From: Odoribacteraceae bacterium
GTDB lineage: Bacteria; Bacteroidota; Bacteroidia; Bacteroidales; Marinifilaceae
Length of the DNA: 15,898 bases
Direction of reading: 5' to 3'
NCBI GenBank assembly: GCA_031279175.1
Contig: JAITJA010000113.1
Coordinates: 1-15,898, forward strand
Shown here one piece after another: positions 1 through 5,022 of this stretch (position 1 is its first letter; each line of letters begins with the position of its first letter). The position numbers and the translations under genes were made by a program. The notes beneath the pieces were generated by a model that made no database searches, had not been told where the DNA came from, and saw only the letters and a program-made list of their open reading frames with translations.

Positions 1-81
1 TTCACGGTGATTGGTGCGTGTTTCACGGTGATTGGCGCGTGTTTCACGGTGATTGGCGCGTGTTTCACGGTGATTGGTGGG
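1..81. repeat. 21-bp tandem repeat array A (about 4 units)
   Basis: Four units begin at 1, 22, 43 and 64 with an exact 21-bp period. Each starts with the core ttcacggtgattgg. Units 2 and 3 are identical to each other, and unit 1 differs from them by one base (ggtgcg versus ggcgcg). Unit 4 keeps the first 17 or so bases and then passes directly into array B. The array is cut by the left edge, so it may have more units. There are no unique spacers, so it is a minisatellite-like array and not CRISPR. Because 21 is seven codons, several reading frames stay open through it, so open frames here are not evidence of coding. Confidence 0.93.
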
Positions 82-186
82 ACCGCGGCGGCCGCGGAGG
101 CAACCGCGGCGGCCGCGGACGGCTCCGCGGCGGCCGCGGACGGCATCGCGGCGGCCGCGGAGGGCATCGCGGCGGCCGCGGACGGT
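82..186. repeat. 21-bp tandem repeat array B (5 GC-rich units)
   Basis: Five units begin at 82, 103, 124, 145 and 166, again with a 21-bp period. They share the core cgcggcggccgcgga, and variation is limited to the first two bases and to bases 17-21. The core contains a NotI-type octamer (gcggccgc) and mostly also ccgcgg, so every unit is close to self-complementary and could fold as a hairpin. The unit is unrelated in sequence to array A, yet it has the same length and follows without a spacer. In the plus frame starting at base 1 it would read as Ala4 heptads. In one minus frame it would also read as Ala-rich heptads. Confidence 0.93.
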
Positions 187-195
187 GCTTTTTTT
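164..195 (+). terminator. Candidate plus-strand intrinsic terminator at the end of array B
   Basis: gcatcg (164-169) pairs with cggtgc (183-188) with one G-U pair, enclosing a very GC-rich segment. A run of seven T (189-195) follows immediately on the plus strand. The shape fits a rho-independent terminator for a gene entering from the left. No such gene is visible, and the same pairing could be a by-product of the repeat sequence. On the minus strand there is no T-run after the hairpin, so it would not serve the sigma factor gene. Confidence 0.35.
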
Positions 196-207
196 CCTGT
201 TTGGCGT

Positions 208-238
208 GATTTTCCCGTTATTTCCCGGTTATTTCCCG
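208..238. repeat. Short 11-bp direct repeat
   Basis: gttatttcccg occurs twice in tandem at 217-227 and 228-238, preceded by a partial copy (gattttcccg, 208-217). It lies between the 21-bp arrays and the end of the sigma factor gene. The function is unknown. It could be slippage debris like the neighbouring arrays. Confidence 0.6.
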
Positions 239-265
239 GCGGGGACGGGGTTCCTTTCGTTCTTT

Positions 266-799
266 TCACTTGAACCGGGAGAGTTCCTCGCGGAGCGTCC
301 TGTAAGCGATCTTGATTTGCGTTTTCACGGTATTCAGGGAGAGATCCAGCCTGTTTGCCACGTCGCGATACGACATTTCCTCCCAGACGACCAGCTTGAA
401 GATGAGTTTACATCGCGACGGGAGGCGTTCAATCGCGCGTCTCGCGCGTTCGATCCTCGGGTCATCGTCCGGCGATTCGTCCGGGGACTCTTCCCGCGCG
501 GCCTCGTCGATTTCCGCGCGCGGTTTCTTGTCTCGCAAGTAATTCAGGCACGCGTTCCGGACGGAGATAAAGAGATAATTATCGACAGGTTTCCGCTCGT
601 CGAGCCATCGCGCGCGCGTCCAGATGGCGGAGAAGACCTCCTGCACGATATCCTCCGCGGCGGCGGTATCGTTCACGATCGCGACGGCGAACCGGCACGC
701 TCGTTCGTGTCGCGTGCGGAAGAAATAATCGAAAGCGCTCGCGCTCCCCTGTTTCAATCTTGTTGCCAGGACGCGTTCGTCGTTATAATCCGGTTCCAT
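266..799 (-). CDS. ECF-type RNA polymerase sigma-70 family factor
   Basis: A 177-aa protein with the two-domain plan of ECF sigma factors. Region 2 spans about residues 20-90; TAAAEDIVQEVFSAIW is its core helix, and NYLFISVRNACLNYLRD is the segment that contacts the -10 element. An acidic linker rich in D, E and P covers about 96-114. Region 4 spans about 117-172, and its helix-turn-helix (MSYRDVANRLDLSLNTVKTQ) would bind the -35-type element. The length and wording match the Bacteroides expansion families of ECF factors, which usually work with a FecR-like anti-sigma and a SusC/SusD transporter (family knowledge). No anti-sigma gene is seen beside it: upstream is terC, and downstream are tandem repeats up to the window edge. 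Its target is unknown. It could serve a distant SusC system or the one in this window, but nothing in the sequence decides that. I see no intrinsic terminator after its stop. Confidence 0.93.
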   Translation of the reverse strand: MEPDYNDERVLATRLKQGSASAFDYFFRTRHERACRFAVAIVNDTAAAEDIVQEVFSAIWTRARWLDERKPVDNYLFISVRNACLNYLRDKKPRAEIDEAAREESPDESPDDDPRIERARRAIERLPSRCKLIFKLVVWEEMSYRDVANRLDLSLNTVKTQIKIAYRTLREELSRFK

Positions 800-826
800 C
801 GTTATTCGCGGTTAAGTTCAACATCC

Positions 827-834
827 CAAATGTA
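827..834 (-). promoter_or_regulatory. Possible Bacteroidetes -7 promoter element for the sigma factor gene
   Basis: On the minus strand this reads TACATTTG, an exact fit to the Bacteroidetes -7 consensus TAnnTTTG. It ends 27 bp before the ATG of the sigma factor gene, giving a short leader. I do not find a good TTTG-type -33 box about 19 bp further upstream, so the call rests on one box. Confidence 0.4.
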
Positions 835-869
835 GTAAAACGGGAGGGATCGCGCGCGGCGGGAGGGGG

Positions 870-1823
870 TTATTCTCGTTTTTCCCCTCCCCGTTTCTTC
901 CAGAGCGACGCGAGGATGGCGGCGGAAAGCAAGGCGATGATCACGCCGAGGGAGACCAGGTTCGAGACGTGAAAGGAGGAGGAGAGATCGCGCGCCAGCT
1001 CGTTCGCGCACATCTTGAATCCGATGAACGAGAGGATCCCGGCGAGCGCGTGGCCCAGGTAATAGAAATAGCGCATGACGCCGTTCAGCGCGAAGTATAG
1101 CGAGCGCAAGCCGAGGATCGCGAAGATGTTCGAGGTAAAGACGATGAAGGTGTCGCTCGAGACGGAGAGCACGGCGGGGATCGAGTCGACGGCGAAAATC
1201 AGGTCGGAGATCTCGATGAAGAGCAAGGTGATGAAGAAGGTCGTCGCGTGCACCTTCCCGTTGACGCGGGTGAAGAACCTGGCGCCCGGGTTATCTGGCG
1301 CGACGGGCATGATTTTCCTGAAGAGGCGAATGATGATGTTCTTGTCGGGCTGGAAGCTGGTGTTTCCCTCTTTTTTTCGCGACATGCCCAGGCCGGAGTA
1401 GACGAGGAATGCCCCGAAGATGTACATGATCCACTCGAAGCTGGTGATCAGCGCCACGCCGGCGAAGATGAAGAGGGCGCGGGTGATCAATGCCCCGAAG
1501 ACGCCCCAGAAAAGTATCCGGTGCTGGTGGCGGGGCTGTATCGCGAAGTACCCGAAGATCATGATGAAGACGAAGAGGTTGTCCACGCTCAGCGATTTCT
1601 CGAGGAGGTAGGCGGTGAAGAATTCCAGCGCCTTCTCGCTGCCGGAGGAGAGGTAGACGAGCACGTTGAAGAGTAACGCGAGCGTGATCCAGAAGAGACT
1701 CCAGGCGAGGGCCGGTTTTATTTTCATCTCCTCGTTTTTCTTGTGAAAGACGCCCAGGTCTAACAGTAGCATGACCAGCACGAAGGCCAGGAAGCCGATC
1801 CAGTAGTACATGTTTCCTTCCAT
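870..1823 (-). CDS. TerC family integral membrane protein (probable metal ion exporter)
   Basis: A 317-aa, very hydrophobic protein with about nine membrane segments (roughly 8-24, 38-58, 79-95, 103-125, 130-145, 193-213, 223-244, 253-271 and 287-307). It carries both TerC signature blocks: EKSLSVDNLFVF (75-86) and DLIFAVDSIPAVLS (207-220), each with the conserved acidic residue inside a membrane helix. NIFAILGLRSLYF (232-244) follows. Length and motifs fit the Alx/TerC branch, members of which are tied to Mn2+ export or to metal loading of exported proteins (family knowledge). The substrate here is inferred. It starts 11 bp after the malic enzyme stop, so it is very likely the last gene of a dedA-maeB-terC transcript. 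Met5 is an alternative start. It is not a tellurite operon: no other ter genes are nearby. Confidence 0.95.
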   Translation of the reverse strand: MEGNMYYWIGFLAFVLVMLLLDLGVFHKKNEEMKIKPALAWSLFWITLALLFNVLVYLSSGSEKALEFFTAYLLEKSLSVDNLFVFIMIFGYFAIQPRHQHRILFWGVFGALITRALFIFAGVALITSFEWIMYIFGAFLVYSGLGMSRKKEGNTSFQPDKNIIIRLFRKIMPVAPDNPGARFFTRVNGKVHATTFFITLLFIEISDLIFAVDSIPAVLSVSSDTFIVFTSNIFAILGLRSLYFALNGVMRYFYYLGHALAGILSFIGFKMCANELARDLSSSFHVSNLVSLGVIIALLSAAILASLWKKRGGEKRE

Positions 1824-1834
1824 GATTCGCGGTG

Positions 1835-4102
1835 TTAATGGTTATCCCTGGCGGCGATCGTCGCGATGGCGGCGATGTTGACCAGGTCGCGGGCGGAAGC
1901 CTCCTCCGGCATGACGTGCACGGGCCTGGAAAGGCCGAGCAGGACGGGTCCCGCGGCCTCCGATTCTCCCAGCTCCTTGAAGAAGTTGCCCAGGATGTCG
2001 CCGGAGTTCAGGCAGGGGAAGATGAAAGTGTTCGCGCGCTCGTCCCCTAGCTTGTTGAAGGGGAATTTGCTGAAGCGTTGTTTCCCGTCCAGGGCCATGT
2101 TGGCCTGCATTTCCCCGTCGACGAGCAGCTCGGGGCGCGTTTCGTGTAGGATTTCCGCGGCGCGGGCCACTCTCGCGGGGCTTCCGGCGGGCGTTGTCCC
2201 GAAATTCGAGAAGGAGAGGAGGGCGATTTTCGGTTCGATGTTCAATTTCTTGACGGCGTCGGCGACGAGCAGGGTGGTGCGGGCGATGGTCTCGGCGGTG
2301 GGGCTCGCGTTTACCAGCACGTCGGCGAGGAACATCGGGCCTTTTTTGTTCAACATGATGTACATGCCGGCGACGTGCCCTTCCCGGTTGTTCGTCCCGA
2401 TGATTTGCAGGGTGGGGCGCAACGCGTCCTGGTAATTGTTGGCGTGATGGAGGATGCAGCCGTCGGCGTCACCGCTTTCCACCATCATGAGGGAGAAGTA
2501 GTCGCGCGTTTTCATCTTTTCGTAAGCGTCGCCGAGGGTGACGCCCTTGCGCTGCATTTTCTCGAGGAAGAGGTGCGCGTAACGTTCCCGTCGCATGGCC
2601 TCGTCGTCGCTCCAGGGGTCGATGACGGTGATTCCCTGCCCGTCGACGCGGTTTTCTTGCATGAGACGGGCGATGTTGTCGGCGTTACCGACCAGCACGG
2701 GGTGCGCGACGCCCAGGTATACCAGCTCGCGGGCGGCTTGCAGTACCCGCGCGTTTTCCCCGGCGGAGAAGACGATTCGTCCCGGCGACTTCCTTGCCCG
2801 CGAACGGATGTCGCGGATCAGCGAGTTGTTTAGTCCCATGCGCGCCTCGAGGCCGTAGGCGTACGCGTCCCAGTCGGCAATCTCTTGCCGGGCAACTCCC
2901 GACTCGATGGCTGCCCGCGCGACGGCAACGGCAACGGCGGTGATTAATCTCGGGTCCATCGGCTTCGGGATCAGGTAGTCGACGCCGAACGCGATCTTCT
3001 CTTTATTATACGCGGCCATGACCGTGTCCGGCACGGGTTCTTTGGCCAGCGCCGCCAGTGCCTTGACGGCGGCCACTTTCATGGCCTCGTTGATGCAGGT
3101 AGCCCGCGCGTCAAGCGCTCCCCGGAAGATGTAGGGGAAGCCGAGCACGTTATTGACCTGGTTCGGGTAATCGCTCCGTCCCGTGGCGAAGATGATGTCC
3201 GGGCGGGCGGCAATGGCCAGGTCATACGCGATCTCCGGGTTCGGGTTGGCCAGCGCGAAGACGATGGGCGTCCCGGCCATCGAGCGGATCATCCCCGGGG
3301 TCAAGACGTCTGCCTTCGAGAGGCCAAGGAAGACGTCGGCGCCGGCAAGGGCGTCGGCAAGGGAATGTAGGTCGCGGGTGGTGGCGAACTCTTTTTTCGA
3401 CGCGTTCAGGTCGGCGCGGTCGGCGCGGATGACGCCCTTGCTGTCGCACGCGACGACGTTCTCGCGGCGAACGCCAAGCTGCATGTATAGCTTCATGCAG
3501 GCAATTGCCGACGCGCCCGCGCCGTTGACGACGACTTTTACCTCGTCGATCCGCTTGCCGGCGATCTCGAGCGCGTTCAGCAGTGCCGCCGAGGAGATGA
3601 TGGCCGTGCCATGCTGGTCGTCGTGCATGACGGGGATCTGTAACTCGCGCTTGAGGCGTTCCTCGATCTCGAAGCACTCCGGCGCCTTGATGTCTTCCAG
3701 GTTGATCCCGCCAAAGGTGGGGGCAATCAGCTTGACGGTTTCCACGAACTTGTCAATGTCTGTCGTGTCGACCTCCACGTCGAAGACGTCAATGTCCGCG
3801 AAGACCTTGAAAAGGAGTCCTTTCCCCTCCATGACGGGCTTCCCGGCGAGCGCGCCGATGTTGCCGAGCCCGAGCACCGCCGTCCCGTTCGAGATCACGG
3901 CCACGAGGTTGCCTTTCGCGGTGTACTTGTAAGCGTCTGCCGCGTTCGCCTCGATCGCGAGGCATGGCTCGGCAACCCCGGGGGAGTACGCGAGCGAGAG
4001 ATCGGCCTGCGTGGAATAGGGTTTCGTGGGGACGACCTCTATTTTCCCCGGCTTGCCCTGCGCGTGATATTCCAGGGCGGCCTCTTTGAAAAAATACGCC
4101 AT
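1835..4102 (-). CDS. maeB: NADP-dependent malic enzyme with C-terminal phosphotransacetylase-like domain (MaeB type)
   Basis: A 755-aa protein of full MaeB length. It decarboxylates L-malate to pyruvate with reduction of NAD(P)+, supplying NADPH and pyruvate in the cytoplasm. The N-terminal malic domain shows YSPGVAEP with the catalytic Tyr39 and PVMEGKGLLFK with the catalytic Lys94. Metal ligands lie in GGINLEDIKAPECFEIE and PVMHDDQHGTA. A Rossmann domain follows with VVNGAGASAIACMKLY (dinucleotide loop), FALANPNPEI and ATGRSDYPNQVNN. From about residue 425 there is a phosphate acetyl/butyryltransferase-like domain starting near SPGRIVFSAGEN. In known MaeB proteins this domain is usually regulatory (acetyl-CoA sensing), not a working transacetylase; that is family knowledge. 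Cofactor preference for NADP is inferred from family membership. It is the middle gene of a tight cluster: 19 bp after dedA and 11 bp before terC. Confidence 0.97.
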   Translation of the reverse strand: MAYFFKEAALEYHAQGKPGKIEVVPTKPYSTQADLSLAYSPGVAEPCLAIEANAADAYKYTAKGNLVAVISNGTAVLGLGNIGALAGKPVMEGKGLLFKVFADIDVFDVEVDTTDIDKFVETVKLIAPTFGGINLEDIKAPECFEIEERLKRELQIPVMHDDQHGTAIISSAALLNALEIAGKRIDEVKVVVNGAGASAIACMKLYMQLGVRRENVVACDSKGVIRADRADLNASKKEFATTRDLHSLADALAGADVFLGLSKADVLTPGMIRSMAGTPIVFALANPNPEIAYDLAIAARPDIIFATGRSDYPNQVNNVLGFPYIFRGALDARATCINEAMKVAAVKALAALAKEPVPDTVMAAYNKEKIAFGVDYLIPKPMDPRLITAVAVAVARAAIESGVARQEIADWDAYAYGLEARMGLNNSLIRDIRSRARKSPGRIVFSAGENARVLQAARELVYLGVAHPVLVGNADNIARLMQENRVDGQGITVIDPWSDDEAMRRERYAHLFLEKMQRKGVTLGDAYEKMKTRDYFSLMMVESGDADGCILHHANNYQDALRPTLQIIGTNNREGHVAGMYIMLNKKGPMFLADVLVNASPTAETIARTTLLVADAVKKLNIEPKIALLSFSNFGTTPAGSPARVARAAEILHETRPELLVDGEMQANMALDGKQRFSKFPFNKLGDERANTFIFPCLNSGDILGNFFKELGESEAAGPVLLGLSRPVHVMPEEASARDLVNIAAIATIAARDNH

Positions 4103-4121
4103 GTGATGGGATTTAATGGGT

Positions 4122-4775
4122 TTAAACGGTTTTGCCCTTGCCCCGCCACCCGCGCGCTACCTCGACGAGCACGGGGATGACCGAGATCAGGATGATTGCT
4201 ATCATTAAGAATTGCAGGTTGCTCTTCACGAAGGGTAGCTCGCCGAAAAGAAAACCGGCATAGAGGAATAACGCGCACCACGCGCACCCGCCAGCAACGT
4301 TGAAGACGGCGAAACGACGGTAGGTCATCCGCCCCATCCCCGCGACGAACGGGGCGAACGTGCGAACTATCGGCACGAAACGAGCCAGGATGATGGTCTT
4401 GCCACCATGCCGCTCGTAGAAAGCATGGGTTTTGTCGAGGTAACTCTGCCGGAAGATCCTCGAGGTGGGGTCGCGGAAGAGCTTCCGGCCAAAGCAAAGC
4501 CCGATCGTGTAGTTCGCGGCGTCACCCAGGATGGCCGCCCCGGAGAGGAGCAGTACCAGCGCGTGCACGTCCAGGGCTCTCGTCGTGGCTGCCAACGCGC
4601 CAGCCACGAAGAGTAACGAATCACCCGGCAAGAAGGGGGTGACTACCAAGCCCGTCTCGCAAAAGATTACCGCGAAGAGGATCGCGTATACCCACGTGTC
4701 GTACCGCTGTACCAGGCCGTCGAGATGAACGTCCAGGTGGAGAAATATGTCTACCAGTTGATCTAAAAGTTCCAT
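4122..4775 (-). CDS. DedA family membrane protein
   Basis: A 217-aa inner-membrane protein of the DedA/SNARE-associated (VTT domain) superfamily, whose members include undecaprenyl-phosphate and phosphatidylethanolamine flippases and support membrane homeostasis. Visible hallmarks are the acidic residue E40 followed by TPFLPGDSLLFVAGALAA (46-63), GDAANYTIG (84-92), and the conserved block RFVPIVRTFAPFVAGMGRM (132-150). After it come F155 and the GG...W segment (162-166), and a terminal hydrophobic segment (187-204). I chose the ATG at 4775 because it gives the normal family length and starts directly before the family-like N-terminus. The frame stays open upstream to 5057, but those extra 94 residues are Arg-rich, contain no family features, and run through the terminator of the preceding operon. 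It is the first gene of the dedA-maeB-terC unit. Confidence 0.94.
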   Translation of the reverse strand: MELLDQLVDIFLHLDVHLDGLVQRYDTWVYAILFAVIFCETGLVVTPFLPGDSLLFVAGALAATTRALDVHALVLLLSGAAILGDAANYTIGLCFGRKLFRDPTSRIFRQSYLDKTHAFYERHGGKTIILARFVPIVRTFAPFVAGMGRMTYRRFAVFNVAGGCAWCALFLYAGFLFGELPFVKSNLQFLMIAIILISVIPVLVEVARGWRGKGKTV

Positions 4776-4844
4776 TCCATGTAGTTTGCTCGCGCCCCGC
4801 CAGCAGGACGCGCCCGCGAATGTAGCGATTTTCAAGTAAAGAAG

Positions 4845-4872
4845 TGCCCGGGCAGGCCTTTTCACCCGGGCA
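4845..4872. promoter_or_regulatory. Inverted repeat upstream of the dedA unit
   Basis: tgcccggg (4845-4852) and cccgggca (4865-4872) are perfect 8-bp inverted arms around a 12-bp loop, about 70 bp before the dedA start. It could be an operator or an RNA hairpin in the leader. There is no T-run after it on either strand, so it does not look like a terminator. The role is inferred only from position. Confidence 0.4.
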
Positions 4873-4909
4873 AACGCTCCTGCAGTACCGCCCCGGCACT
4901 CGCCGCGTC

Positions 4910-4930
4910 CTCGTCGCGCTCTCGTCGCGC
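4910..4930. repeat. 10-bp direct repeat with 11-bp spacing upstream of the dedA unit
   Basis: ctcgtcgcgc occurs at 4910-4919 and again at 4921-4930. The 11-bp offset places both copies on the same face of the helix, as with paired binding sites for a regulator. It lies in the spacer between the terminator of the large operon and dedA. In GC-rich DNA a chance repeat of this length is possible. Confidence 0.35.
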
Positions 4931-4957
4931 GAACGGGTAACGCCAGGCAAGTGCATG

Positions 4958-4985
4958 AAAAAAAGCTGCCCCGGGAAGGGGCAGC
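4958..4985 (-). terminator. Intrinsic terminator of the SusC/SusD operon
   Basis: On the minus strand gctgcccc and ggggcagc form a perfect 8-bp, GC-rich stem with a 5-nt loop (4965-4985), followed at once by seven T (4958-4964). It lies 37 bp beyond the stop of the 787-aa lipoprotein gene. This is a textbook rho-independent terminator and marks the end of the long operon that enters from the right. Confidence 0.9.
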
Positions 4986-5022
4986 CTCGCGTCTATTTGC
5001 TAAAGAAACTATGGTCTGATCT

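Noticed and set aside
1..186. CRISPR array
   Set aside because: The units are contiguous, with no variable spacers, and no cas genes are present.
74..835. 253-codon open frame on the plus strand over the sigma factor gene
   Set aside because: It is antisense to a clear sigma-70 factor and begins inside the tandem array. Its Arg/Pro-rich composition follows from GC-rich antisense DNA, and no domain is seen.
841..869. Terminator between terC and the sigma factor gene
   Set aside because: The GC-rich stretch has a direct gggaggg repeat, not complementary arms, so no stable stem with a T-run could be drawn.
870..1823. Tellurite-resistance operon
   Set aside because: Only the TerC family protein is present. 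No terA, terB, terD or terZ homologues lie nearby, and the family name alone does not show tellurite resistance.
3183..3932. 249-codon plus-strand open frame
   Set aside because: It is antisense to the conserved catalytic part of maeB; its composition (Ser/Ala/Arg-rich) is that of a shadow frame.
4817..4824. Promoter -7 box (TACATTCG on the minus strand) for dedA
   Set aside because: It has one mismatch to TAnnTTTG and no TTTG-type -33 box at the expected distance, so it is too weak to list.
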